In this document: positions 34,225-42,608 of the stretch, in pieces
Position numbering within the stretch: position 1 is the stretch's first letter
Layout of the letters: every line of letters starts with the position of its first letter
NCBI GenBank assembly: GCA_963848495.1
Contig: CAWKDV010000001.1
Location: 310,001-374,000 of the forward strand
Source: JAICJR01 sp963848495
GTDB taxonomy: Bacteria; Actinomycetota; Thermoleophilia; Solirubrobacterales; Thermoleophilaceae
Length of the DNA: 64,000 nucleotides
Reading direction: 5' to 3'
The notes under the pieces: generated by a model
The model's database searches: none
Seen by the model: the letters and a program-made list of their open reading frames with translations, nothing else
Told to the model about the DNA's origin: nothing
Position numbers and translations under genes: made by a program

Positions 34225-35664
34225 ATGAAGAAGCTCGCATCAGCGGTGCTGCTTGCGCTTGCTGCGGCGGCAGTCGCGGTCTCGCTCAGCTTCGGCTCGA
34301 GTCACCGTGAGGCCCCGCTGACGGCGCTCGACCCGACCGCTGACGACACCGACATCTATGCGTTCGTGGCGCCCGACGCCACGGACAAGCTGACGGTGAT
34401 CGCGAACTGGATCCCGTTCGAGGATCCCGCGGGCGGTCCGAACTTCTACCGGTTCGACGACCGCGCGCATTACTACATCAACATCGACAACACCGGTGAC
34501 GGGGTCTACGACATCCGTTACCAGTTCGCGTTCAAGACTCACATCCTGAACAAGAACTCGTTCCTCTACGCGCTGCCCGGCGTGAGCGGGATCCGCGATC
34601 CCAAGCTCAACGTCCAGCAGACCTACACGGTCACGCGCGAGAAGCTCAAGAGGGGCAAGACCGTGTCCGAGAAGGTCGTCGGCCGCAACCTGCCGGTCGC
34701 GCCGAACAACGTCGGCCCGAAGACGATCCCGAACTACACGGCCGTCGCCGACCAGGCGATCCAGCCGCTGTCGAACGGTGGCAAGGTGTTTGCCGGCCAG
34801 CGTGACGACCCGTTCTTCGTGGACCTGGGCACGACGTTCGACGCGATCAACCTGCGCCTCGGCACGGGCAACCAGGGTGGCGGCAAGGACGACCTCGCCG
34901 GCTACGCGGTTCACTCGATCGCCCTGCAGGTGCCGAAGTCGGACGTGACCGTGGACGGCAAGACCGTCAGCGGCCCGACCGCCTCCAACGCCGTGGTCGG
35001 CGTGTGGACGTCGACCGAGCGCCCGAGGGTGCAGGTCCAAGGCGCCGGCAACGCGTTTGCCGCCAAGAAGCACAAGAAGCACAGCAAGAAGACCGGTGAC
35101 GAGGGCTTCGTCCAGGTCAGTCGCCTGGGCAACCCGCTCGTCAACGAGGTCGTGATCCCGCTTGGGCAGAAGGACCACTTCAACGCCACGCAGCCCAGCC
35201 AGGACGCGAAGCTGTACGGCAAGTACGTCCTCAACCCGGAGCTGGCGAAGGTCATGAACCTGCTCTTCCACGTGAACGCCCCTGAGACGAACCGCACGGA
35301 CATCGTGCAGGCGCTCCTCACCGGCATCCCCGGGAAGACGCAGATCGGCACGCACCCGGCAGCGGCCGACACGCTGAAGATCAACCTCGGCGTGCCGCCC
35401 ACCGCCACCCCGAACCCGCTGGGCGTCATCGGTGGCGACCTACAGGGGTTCCCGGACGGGCGCCGGCTCACCGACGACGTGGTCGACATCTCCCTGCGCG
35501 TGGTCGCGGGCGAGCTGAAGGGCAACCACGTCCCGCTGGGCGACGGAGTGGACGCGAACGACAAGCCGTTCCTGACCACGTTCCCGTACGTCGCAGCGCC
35601 GAACTCGGGCTTCGACTCGGAGATCCCGAAGCCCATTACCCCGACCCATCCTCCGACGCCGTAG
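34225..35664 (+). CDS. Secreted DUF4331 domain protein
   Basis: A 479-aa exported protein with signal peptide MKKLASAVLLALAAAAVAVS. SSHREAPLTALDPTADDTDI directly after it is the diagnostic start of DUF4331. Later segments (NIDNTGDGVYDIRYQF; NPLVNEVVIPLGQKDHFN) match the family order. A Lys/His-rich insertion, AKKHKKHSKKTG, is in the middle. The function is unknown; these proteins often accompany TPR and NicO transporter genes as here, so extracellular metal or ligand handling is possible. AAAGGAG precedes the ATG by 6 nt. A strong terminator follows. Confidence 0.92.
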   Translation: MKKLASAVLLALAAAAVAVSLSFGSSHREAPLTALDPTADDTDIYAFVAPDATDKLTVIANWIPFEDPAGGPNFYRFDDRAHYYINIDNTGDGVYDIRYQFAFKTHILNKNSFLYALPGVSGIRDPKLNVQQTYTVTREKLKRGKTVSEKVVGRNLPVAPNNVGPKTIPNYTAVADQAIQPLSNGGKVFAGQRDDPFFVDLGTTFDAINLRLGTGNQGGGKDDLAGYAVHSIALQVPKSDVTVDGKTVSGPTASNAVVGVWTSTERPRVQVQGAGNAFAAKKHKKHSKKTGDEGFVQVSRLGNPLVNEVVIPLGQKDHFNATQPSQDAKLYGKYVLNPELAKVMNLLFHVNAPETNRTDIVQALLTGIPGKTQIGTHPAAADTLKINLGVPPTATPNPLGVIGGDLQGFPDGRRLTDDVVDISLRVVAGELKGNHVPLGDGVDANDKPFLTTFPYVAAPNSGFDSEIPKPITPTHPPTP

Positions 35665-35685
35665 TCGGAGCCAGAGGAACCGGAA

Positions 35686-35710
35686 GGGGGCCCGCCTCGG
35701 GCGGGCCCCC
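35686..35710 (+). terminator. GC-rich hairpin after the DUF4331 gene
   Basis: GGGGGCCCGCC (35686-35696) pairs perfectly with GGCGGGCCCCC (35700-35710) across a 3-nt loop, 22 bp after the stop. There is no T-run, as is common in high-GC Actinobacteria. It may attenuate rather than end transcription, because the TPR gene follows 18 bp later. Confidence 0.75.
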
Positions 35711-35728
35711 GACCGGGGACCACTCGCC

Positions 35729-37054
35729 ATGACACTTCCACGGAACCCACGTCTCCTCACTCTCGCCGCGGCCGTCGCCGTCTTCGCCGCCGCGCTCCTC
35801 ACCTTCACGCTCCTGAACCGCGCTTCGTCGTCGGGTCTCTCCCAGAGGGTCGGCTCAAGCGGCAACCCCGCGGCCCTGGCCGACGCGTCCACCGACACGC
35901 AGATCGCGCACTACCAGGCCCTCGTCCGCGCGGTGCCCAAGGACTCGCGCGGCTACGACTTCCTCGGCAACGCCTACCTCCAGAAGGTGCGCGAGACCGG
36001 TGACTCCTCTTACTACATGCGCGCGGGCGCGGTCTTCGCCACCGCTGAGCGGCTCAACCCGCGCGACCCTGCCGCAGCCACCGGCATGGGCGCACTCGCC
36101 CTCGCACGGCACGACTTCCGCGGCGGCCTGCGCTGGGGGGTCGAGGCCCGGCGCCTCGCTCCGATGGTGGTCAAGCCCTACGGCGTGGTCGTCGACGCCC
36201 AGGTCGAGCTCGGGCGCTACACCGAGGCTCGCAAGACCCTGCAGCGGATGGTCGACCTCCAGCCGAACCTCGCCTCGTACGCGCGAGTGTCGTACTGGAA
36301 GGAGCTGCACGGCGATCTCCCCGGCGCCATGCGTGCGATGGAGCTCGCGGTGTCCGCCGGCGGCGGCGCGGCGGAGAACGTCTCCTACGTCCAGACACTG
36401 CTCGGCAACCTCTACTTCCAGGTGGGCAGGCTCGGGTCGGCCGGCGAGGCCTACCGCCAGGCGCTGGCCAGCTTCCCCGGGTACGTGCCGGCCAGCGCAG
36501 GGCTGGCGAGCGTGGAGGCGGCGCGCGGCGATCTGGGCACGGCAATCCGCCGCTACCGCGACGCGGTCGCGCGGCTGCCGCTGCCCCAGTACGTGGTGAG
36601 CCTCGGCGAGGCCGAGCTGGCCGCGGGCCGTCCCGCCGCCGCTCGCCGGGACCTCGCGCTCGTCGGCGCCGAGGAGAAGCTGCTCCAGGCGAACGGCGTG
36701 AACACCGACGTGGACCTCGCGCTGTTCGAGGCGAGCCACGGCAGCCCGGCGCGCGCGGTCACGCTCGCGCGGCGCGCCTGGGCGGAGGCGCCGAGCGTGC
36801 GCTCCGCCGACGCGCTCGGCTGGGCGCTGACCAGCGCGGGGCGTCCCGCCGAGGGTCTGAGCTGGGCTCGGCGTGCGCTGCGGCTCGGCTCGCGCGACGC
36901 GATGTTCCTCTACCACGCGGGGATGAGCGCGCAGGCCGCCGGCCGCGCAGCGCTGGCGCGCGCCTACCTGAGTGAGAGCCTCGCGCTCAACCCGCGCTTT
37001 TCGCCACTGTACGCCCCGCGGGCCGAGCGGGCACTGAAGGAGCTGGGCCGGTGA
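35729..37054 (+). CDS. Membrane-anchored TPR protein
   Basis: A 441-aa protein with an N-terminal signal/anchor (LLTLAAAVAVFAAALLTFTL) and at least six tetratricopeptide-like repeats, for example YDFLGNAYLQKVRETGDSSY, ENVSYVQTLLGNLYFQVGRL and DALGWALTSAGRPAEGLSWA. It presumably acts outside the membrane as a scaffold. It overlaps the NicO transporter gene by 4 nt (GTGA), and the DUF4331 gene precedes it, so the three likely form one extracytoplasmic system. No enzymatic motif is seen. Confidence 0.85.
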   Translation: MTLPRNPRLLTLAAAVAVFAAALLTFTLLNRASSSGLSQRVGSSGNPAALADASTDTQIAHYQALVRAVPKDSRGYDFLGNAYLQKVRETGDSSYYMRAGAVFATAERLNPRDPAAATGMGALALARHDFRGGLRWGVEARRLAPMVVKPYGVVVDAQVELGRYTEARKTLQRMVDLQPNLASYARVSYWKELHGDLPGAMRAMELAVSAGGGAAENVSYVQTLLGNLYFQVGRLGSAGEAYRQALASFPGYVPASAGLASVEAARGDLGTAIRRYRDAVARLPLPQYVVSLGEAELAAGRPAAARRDLALVGAEEKLLQANGVNTDVDLALFEASHGSPARAVTLARRAWAEAPSVRSADALGWALTSAGRPAEGLSWARRALRLGSRDAMFLYHAGMSAQAAGRAALARAYLSESLALNPRFSPLYAPRAERALKELGR

Positions 37055-38409
37055 GGCGGCTCGTCCTGATCGCGGTTGCGGCGCTCGCGGGCCTCGCGTT
37101 CGCCGCGCCGGCCGCGCTCGCGCACCCGCTCGGCAACTTCAGCATCAACCACCTCGACCGCGTGAAGGTCTCGCGCGACCGCGTGGACGTCGTCTACATC
37201 CTCGACCAGGCGGAGATCCCGACCTTCCAGGAGCGCGGCCTGCCCTCCGCCACGGTGCTGGCGCGCAAGCGCGCCGAGGTGGCCCGGCGGCTGTCGCTGG
37301 TCGTCGACGGGCGCCGCGTGCCGCTGGTCTTCCAGCCCGGCGCGCAGATCTCGTACCCGCCGGGGCAGGGCGGCCTGAAGCTCACACGCGTGGTGCTGCC
37401 GATGTCGGCGATCGTGGCGGCGGGCTCGCACTCGGTGCAGCTCCACGACGAGACCTTCCCCGGCCGCATCGGCTGGAAGGCGATCGTGGCCCAGCCGGGC
37501 AGCGGCACCGCGGTGCGCTCGAGCGCGCCCTCCGATGACCCCACGAACGGGCTGCGGTCCTACCCGCAGGACATGTTGAAGAGCCCCCTCGACATCCGCG
37601 ACGCCACGCTGTCGGTGAAGCCGGGCAGCGGCACGCTCACCGCGCCGCGCAGCCCGGGCGGGCACGAGGCCACGACCCACAACCGCTCGGGCGACGGCTT
37701 CGCCGGCGTGTTCGAGCGGGCGGCCGCCGGCAAGGGCGTGCTCGTCTTCTTCCTGCTGGCAGCGTTCGCCTGGGGCGCCTTCCACGCCCTCTCGCCCGGT
37801 CACGGCAAGGCGATGGTGGCCGCCTACCTGGTTGGCACGCGCGGCACCGCGCGACACGCGGTGGCGCTCGGGGCCACCGTGACGATCACCCACACGATCG
37901 GGGTCTTCACGCTCGGCGTCGTCACGCTGCTCTTGTCGCATTTCATCTTCCCCGAGCAGCTGTATCCGTGGCTGAACCTGGTCTCGGGGCTGATGGTGCT
38001 CTGCATCGGCGGGGCAGTGCTGCGGAAGCGAGTCCAGGCCGCACGGCCGCACAAGCACGAACACGGGCATCACCACCACCATCACCATCAGCAGGAGCTC
38101 AGCTGGAAGGGACTCATCGCGATGGGCGCGTCCGCCGGCCTCATCCCCTGCCCGTCAGCGCTTGTGGTGCTCCTCGGGGCGATCGCGCAGCACCAGATCG
38201 CGCTCGGGCTGCTGATGATCGTGGTCTTCAGCCTGGGCCTCGCCGCCACGCTGACGGGGCTCGGCCTCGCGGTCGTCTACGCGGGCAGGCTCACCGCGCG
38301 CGTGAACTTCTCGAGCCGTCTCGCCATGGCCCTACCCGCCGTCTCCGCCCTCGTGATCGTCGGCGCCGGCTTCGTCCTAACCATCCAGGCAGTGCCCAAG
38401 GTGGTGTGA
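37051..38409 (+). CDS. NicO-type nickel/cobalt transporter with exported N-terminal domain
   Basis: A 452-aa protein: signal peptide, an extracytoplasmic domain starting HPLGNFSINHLDRVKVSRDR, then about six membrane helices of the NicO/RcnA type. AFHALSPGHGKAMVAAYLVG carries the H-x-H signature, and a metal-loving loop HKHEHGHHHHHHHQQ lies near residue 340. Relatives move nickel or cobalt, usually outward for RcnA-like members. It starts with GTG overlapping the TPR gene, and a second NicO-type gene follows after 3 nt. Confidence 0.85.
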   Translation: MRRLVLIAVAALAGLAFAAPAALAHPLGNFSINHLDRVKVSRDRVDVVYILDQAEIPTFQERGLPSATVLARKRAEVARRLSLVVDGRRVPLVFQPGAQISYPPGQGGLKLTRVVLPMSAIVAAGSHSVQLHDETFPGRIGWKAIVAQPGSGTAVRSSAPSDDPTNGLRSYPQDMLKSPLDIRDATLSVKPGSGTLTAPRSPGGHEATTHNRSGDGFAGVFERAAAGKGVLVFFLLAAFAWGAFHALSPGHGKAMVAAYLVGTRGTARHAVALGATVTITHTIGVFTLGVVTLLLSHFIFPEQLYPWLNLVSGLMVLCIGGAVLRKRVQAARPHKHEHGHHHHHHHQQELSWKGLIAMGASAGLIPCPSALVVLLGAIAQHQIALGLLMIVVFSLGLAATLTGLGLAVVYAGRLTARVNFSSRLAMALPAVSALVIVGAGFVLTIQAVPKVV

Positions 38410-38412
38410 CAG

Positions 38413-39105
38413 ATGTTCGGACTCGATGACAAGATCGCCTCCCTCAGCACGGGCGAGACCTTCCTGATCGTGATCGCGGTGGCCGTGCTGCTCGGCCTGC
38501 GCCACGCCACGGACCCCGACCACCTCACTGCGGTGACCACGCTCGTGGCCGGCGGCGAGGAGCGCGGCCCCCGCCGGGCGGGGCGGCTGGGAGCCTCCTG
38601 GGGCCTCGGCCACGCCACCTCACTGTTCCTCTTTGGCGTGCCGATCGTGCTGGCCAAGGGCTACCTGCCCGAGCCGGCTCAGAGGGCGGCGGAGCTCGCC
38701 GTCGGCCTGATGATCATCGCCCTGGCAGTGAGGCTGCTGGTGCGCTGGCGCCATGGTCATTTCCACTCACACCTCACACCTCACACCTCACACCTCAACT
38801 CTCGCTCCCCTCTCCAGGCGTATGGCATCGGGGTCGTGCACGGCGTCGGCGGCTCCGCCGGGGTCGGCATCCTGCTGCTCGCGTCGATCCCCGACCACGT
38901 CGAAGCCCTCGCCGCGCTGTTCGTCTTCTCCCTCTTCACGGCCGTCTCGATGTCGATGGCCTCGGCCACCTTCGGCTACACGCTCTCGCGCGGCCCGGTG
39001 CTGCGGCGCTTCGTCACGGTCGCGCCGCTGCTGGGCGCGCTGAGCCTCGCGTTCGGCGCCTGGTACGCGCTCGGGGCAGTCGGGGCCGTCCCGTACGGTC
39101 TCTAG
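38413..39105 (+). CDS. NiCoT/NicO-family metal transporter
   Basis: A 230-aa membrane protein with about six helices. GLRHATDPDHLTAVTTLVAG is the HX4DH nickel/cobalt signature of the family, and SWGLGHATSLFLFG and VHGVGGSAGVGILLL match later helices. The central cytoplasmic loop HFHSHLTPHTSHLNSR is encoded by a heptamer repeat (38764-38798) that may supply metal-binding histidines. The TAG stop is followed directly, in the same frame, by the MFS reading frame. Confidence 0.85.
   Translation: MFGLDDKIASLSTGETFLIVIAVAVLLGLRHATDPDHLTAVTTLVAGGEERGPRRAGRLGASWGLGHATSLFLFGVPIVLAKGYLPEPAQRAAELAVGLMIIALAVRLLVRWRHGHFHSHLTPHTSHLNSRSPLQAYGIGVVHGVGGSAGVGILLLASIPDHVEALAALFVFSLFTAVSMSMASATFGYTLSRGPVLRRFVTVAPLLGALSLAFGAWYALGAVGAVPYGL
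38764..38798 (+). repeat. In-frame ACCTCAC heptamer repeat
   Basis: A CACTCAC-like unit, three perfect ACCTCAC units and one ACCTCAA unit, period 7, inside the transporter gene. Three units equal 21 nt, so changes in multiples of three keep the frame. It encodes a His/Thr/Ser-rich loop between helices. Confidence 0.8.
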
Positions 39106-40362
39106 ATCCGGTCAGCGACCCACCCAATCCTCGCGACACGCGACGGCCGGCTGCTGCTCACAGCCCAGGGACTCGACGCGCTCGCCATCGGAGCGGCCGG
39201 CGTCGCGCTGCCGTGGCTCGTGCTCAAGGCGGGCGGATCGCATGCGCAGGCCGGGCTCGTGTACGCGGTCACGCTGGTGCCGTACCTCGTGTTCGGGCTG
39301 CCCGCCGGCGCGGCGGGCGACCGGCGCTCGCCACGGGCGCTCATGCTCGGCGCGCACTGCGGGCAGGCGCTGTTCGCCGCGGTGATCCCGCTGTGGACGA
39401 TCGTCGGCACGCCGCCGGTCGGAGTGGTGCTGGCACTGGCATTCGCGATCGGCACCGGCCGCGTGTTCGCCGACTCGGCGACGTTCGGCGCGGTGGCATC
39501 GATCGTGGGCCCGGAGCGCTTCACCGAGGGGCAGACGGCGCTGTCGGCCGCGTGGGGGGTCGGGCTCTTCGCGGGCCCGGCGCTCGGCGGCGTGCTGGTG
39601 GCGGCGGTGGGTCCCGGCTACGCCCTGGCGGCGGAGGCCGGCGCCTGCGCGGCGGCGGCGCTCTGCGTGCTGGCGATCCGCACGCCGCTGCGGCGGGGCC
39701 AGGTGTCCGGCGAGGCCAGCTCGCTGGGGGCGATCGCCGACGGGCTGCGCTTCATTGTGCGCGAGCGTGGCATCGCCACCTACACGCTCATCATCTGCGC
39801 CAACGGCCTGGCCGGAGCCGGCGCCTACGCGCTGCTCGTGCCGCTGCTGCGCGACCGCGTGGGCCTGCCCGCCGGCCGGGTCGGCGCGATCCTCGCCGCC
39901 GGGGAGCTGAGCGCGCTGGCGGTGGCGCCGCTCGTCGGGCCGCTGTCCCGGCGCTTCGGCCCGGGGCGGCTGATCGCGGGCACGCTGCTCATCAGCTCCC
40001 TGGCCACGGCGGGCCTCGGCCTGGCCGAGGGCTTCGGCGCCGCCTGCGCGGTGGGCGTGCCGTTCCTCATGGTCCAGGCCCTGCTCACGATCCTCGTGAT
40101 CGGCGAGCGCCAGCGCCGCGCGCCGGCCGAGCTGCAGAGCCGGGTGGGAAGCGCGGGCCGCATGATCGTGCTCGGCTCCGTGGCGGCGGGATCGGCGCTT
40201 GCCAGCGCGCTCACGGGCCCGCTCGGCCTGAAGACGGTTTACCTGGCGATGGCGGCGGCCACGGCGGCGGTGGCGCTCGTCGCCACGCCGTTCATCCTTC
40301 GACTACCGATCACGGATCACGGATCACGGATCACGGAACACGGAACGAGCTCCGGCCAGTGA
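39106..40362 (+). CDS. MFS transporter without a recognisable start codon
   Basis: A 12-helix major facilitator, over 400 codons. The first helix, LLLTAQGLDALAIGAAGVAL, is read from codons directly after the upstream TAG, but the first ATG/GTG/TTG in frame (GTG at 39220) lies beyond it. Later motifs include GLPAGAAGDRRSPRALMLG (the MFS loop 2-3 motif). Coordinates cover the open frame from the upstream stop; the true start could be an unusual codon, re-initiation, or hidden by a base error. The 3' end is made of GATCACG repeats (PITDHGSRITEHG). Confidence 0.75.
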   Translation: MRSATHPILATRDGRLLLTAQGLDALAIGAAGVALPWLVLKAGGSHAQAGLVYAVTLVPYLVFGLPAGAAGDRRSPRALMLGAHCGQALFAAVIPLWTIVGTPPVGVVLALAFAIGTGRVFADSATFGAVASIVGPERFTEGQTALSAAWGVGLFAGPALGGVLVAAVGPGYALAAEAGACAAAALCVLAIRTPLRRGQVSGEASSLGAIADGLRFIVRERGIATYTLIICANGLAGAGAYALLVPLLRDRVGLPAGRVGAILAAGELSALAVAPLVGPLSRRFGPGRLIAGTLLISSLATAGLGLAEGFGAACAVGVPFLMVQALLTILVIGERQRRAPAELQSRVGSAGRMIVLGSVAAGSALASALTGPLGLKTVYLAMAAATAAVALVATPFILRLPITDHGSRITEHGTSSGQ

Positions 40363-40379
40363 TCGGTGATCGGTCATCG
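40308..40379. repeat. Heptamer repeat hairpin at a convergent junction
   Basis: Four GATCACG units and one GAACACG (40308-40342) face GTGATCG, GTGATCG and GTCATCG (40359-40379). The array overlaps the last codons of both convergent genes, MFS and MMPL, whose stops are only 11 bp apart. It can fold in either transcript like the arrays at 12525 and 25275. Confidence 0.82.
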
Positions 40380-42587
40380 CTCTTCCGCCAGCGGTCGCGC
40401 GCCCGGCAACATCCGCTGCAATCGCTCGGGCAGGTACCAGTTCCAGCGCCCCATCAGCTTCATCGCGGCGGGAACCAGCAGCGCGCGCACGATCGTCGCG
40501 TCGAGCAGGATCGCCGCCGACAGGCCGAGGCCGAACTCCTGCAGGTCCACGAAGCTGCCGGCCGTGAAGCCGGCGAACGCGGCCACCATGATCACAGCCG
40601 CGGCGGTGATGATCCGTCCGGTGCGCTCGAGGCCGTGCGAGATCGCGTACTCGTTGTCGTGCGTGCGGTCCCACTCCTCGCGCATGCGCGAGAGCATGAA
40701 CACCTCGTAGTCCATCGACAGGCCGAACAGCACGGCGAACAGGAAGATCGGCACCCAGGCGGCCACCTGCGGGCTCGTCTGCAGCCCGATGGAGGAGCCG
40801 CCGCCGTGCTGAAAGACCAGCACCAGCACGCCGTAGGTGGCGCAGACCGACAGCAGGTTGAGCAGCACCGCCTTGAGCGGCAGGAACACCGACCGGAACG
40901 CACGCAGGAGCAGCAGATAGCTGATGATCAGCACCGCCAGGATCAGCCAGGGGAACGCGCCGTAGGCCTTGTTCACGAAGTCGACGCCGAAGGCCGGCGC
41001 GCCGGTGAGCAGCACCGTGGACGAACTGGGGAAGCCGGCGGCCGGGATGTAGCGGTCGCGCAGGCGGTGGACCAGCCGCTCGGTGGGCTTCTCGCCCGCG
41101 TCGTGGCGGCCGGCCACGCGCAGCTGGATCGTGCTGGAGCTCGCGTCGATCAGCGAGGCGCGCTGGAGCTGCGCGAGCACAGCCGGAGGCGGCGGGCCGC
41201 CGTTGCGCGCGAACGCGCCCGGGACCTGCAGCGAGACGGGCTGCACCTCTGGGTCGCGTCGCAGCTCGGCCACGAGCCGCTGCTGAGCCGCGAGCACCGC
41301 GGGGCTCCAGGCGCCGCCTGGGCGGTGCGTGGCGACGATGATCTGGTGCGGCGCAAGGGCGCCAGCGCCGATGCGCGCCTCGAGCAGCTTGAGGCCGTCG
41401 GTGGCCTCGGTGCCGGACGGCACGCCGCGGTTGTCGCCGCTCGTGAGCGTGATCTGGAACACCGGCCAGGCGAGCGCCAGCATGATGCCGCCCGCGCCGA
41501 ACAGGTAGAGCAGCGGCCGGCGCATGATCGAGCGAGACAGCCGCGTCCAGAATCCCTCCTTTCCGCGTGCGCGGGCGTCGATCACCTTAGCCGGGATCAA
41601 CCTGAAGCGGTTGACGCCGCGGCCCATCGTGGCGAGCAGCGCCGGCAGGAAGGTGGCCGAGGCCGCGATCGACACGAGCGGCACCATCAACCCGCCGAGG
41701 CCCATCGAGCGCATGAACGGCAGCGGCATCAGCACGAGCAGCGCGAGGCCGATGGCCACGGTCAGGCCCGAGAAGAGCGTGGCGCGACCCGCGGTGCGCA
41801 TCGTGGTCTCGAGCGCGGCGTGAACGTCGTCCGTCTTCGCAAGCTCCTCGCGGTAGCGGAAGACGATGAGCATCGAGTAGTCGATCGCGATCGCGATGCC
41901 GATCAGCGTGACGACGTTGGTCACGTAGACCGCCATGCTCATGAAGTGGGCGAAGATCCAGACGATCCCGAGCGTCGTCGGCACGGTCACCGCGGCAAAC
42001 ATGAACGGCACCACCACGCCGCCGAGCGTGCCGAACATGAACAGCAGCACGAACAGCGCCACCGGGACGGCGATCTCCTCGCCCGTGCGCAGGTCGCTGT
42101 TGTAGATCGGCTGGGTGTCGTGGTTCACGGCCGGAAAGCCCGACAGGTAGGTCTTCACGCCCGGCACCGTGCCGATCGCCCGGCGCACCGCCGGCACCTT
42201 GTCGGAGGCGTCCTGGTTCTGGAGCGGTGTGACGATCTGCGCGTAGACCACGCCGCCGCCCGCCTGGATCAGCGGGCCGGGCTTGCCGCCCTTGATGGCG
42301 CCCGCGGCACGCGCGGTCGCGGTGTGCGCGGCGGCGAGGAAGGCTGGGCTGCGCGTGGATGCGCCGGTCGACCGTACGACGAGCGTGAAGTCGCCGTCAC
42401 CGTGCTCGCCGAAGCTCTGCTTGGCGATGTCGAGCCCGCGCTCGGCGTCCGACCCGGGCACGCTGAAGCGGTTCGTGAGCAGGTGGCCGAGGTTGGACGC
42501 GCCGGCGGCGCCGACCACGAACAACCCGAGCCAGAGAAGCAGGAACTTACGACGGTGCCGTACTACGAAGCGAGTCCAGCCGAGCAC
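40374..42587 (-). CDS. MMPL/RND-family transporter
   Basis: A complete 737-aa MMPL protein. FVVRHRRKFLLLWLGLFVVG is the first helix, followed by a large periplasmic domain with SVPGSDAERGLDIAKQSFGE, then GIAIAIDYSMLIVFRYREEL in repeat one and FGLSMDYEVFMLSRMREEW in repeat two; the Asp-Tyr pairs are the proton-relay positions of the family. Substrates are usually lipids or hydrophobic compounds. EamA lies upstream in the same direction with a 21-nt gap. Confidence 0.92.
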   Translation of the reverse strand: MLGWTRFVVRHRRKFLLLWLGLFVVGAAGASNLGHLLTNRFSVPGSDAERGLDIAKQSFGEHGDGDFTLVVRSTGASTRSPAFLAAAHTATARAAGAIKGGKPGPLIQAGGGVVYAQIVTPLQNQDASDKVPAVRRAIGTVPGVKTYLSGFPAVNHDTQPIYNSDLRTGEEIAVPVALFVLLFMFGTLGGVVVPFMFAAVTVPTTLGIVWIFAHFMSMAVYVTNVVTLIGIAIAIDYSMLIVFRYREELAKTDDVHAALETTMRTAGRATLFSGLTVAIGLALLVLMPLPFMRSMGLGGLMVPLVSIAASATFLPALLATMGRGVNRFRLIPAKVIDARARGKEGFWTRLSRSIMRRPLLYLFGAGGIMLALAWPVFQITLTSGDNRGVPSGTEATDGLKLLEARIGAGALAPHQIIVATHRPGGAWSPAVLAAQQRLVAELRRDPEVQPVSLQVPGAFARNGGPPPPAVLAQLQRASLIDASSSTIQLRVAGRHDAGEKPTERLVHRLRDRYIPAAGFPSSSTVLLTGAPAFGVDFVNKAYGAFPWLILAVLIISYLLLLRAFRSVFLPLKAVLLNLLSVCATYGVLVLVFQHGGGSSIGLQTSPQVAAWVPIFLFAVLFGLSMDYEVFMLSRMREEWDRTHDNEYAISHGLERTGRIITAAAVIMVAAFAGFTAGSFVDLQEFGLGLSAAILLDATIVRALLVPAAMKLMGRWNWYLPERLQRMLPGARPLAEER

Positions 42588-42608
42588 TGCGCCTGATCGT
42601 ACCGAGCG

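Noticed and set aside
39213..42596. Very long plus-strand open frame of over 1100 codons
   Set aside because: It is antisense to the MMPL gene and reads low-complexity Arg/Ala/His/Glu-rich sequence; such frames arise from high-GC codon bias. The same applies to 47808-51143 and many others.
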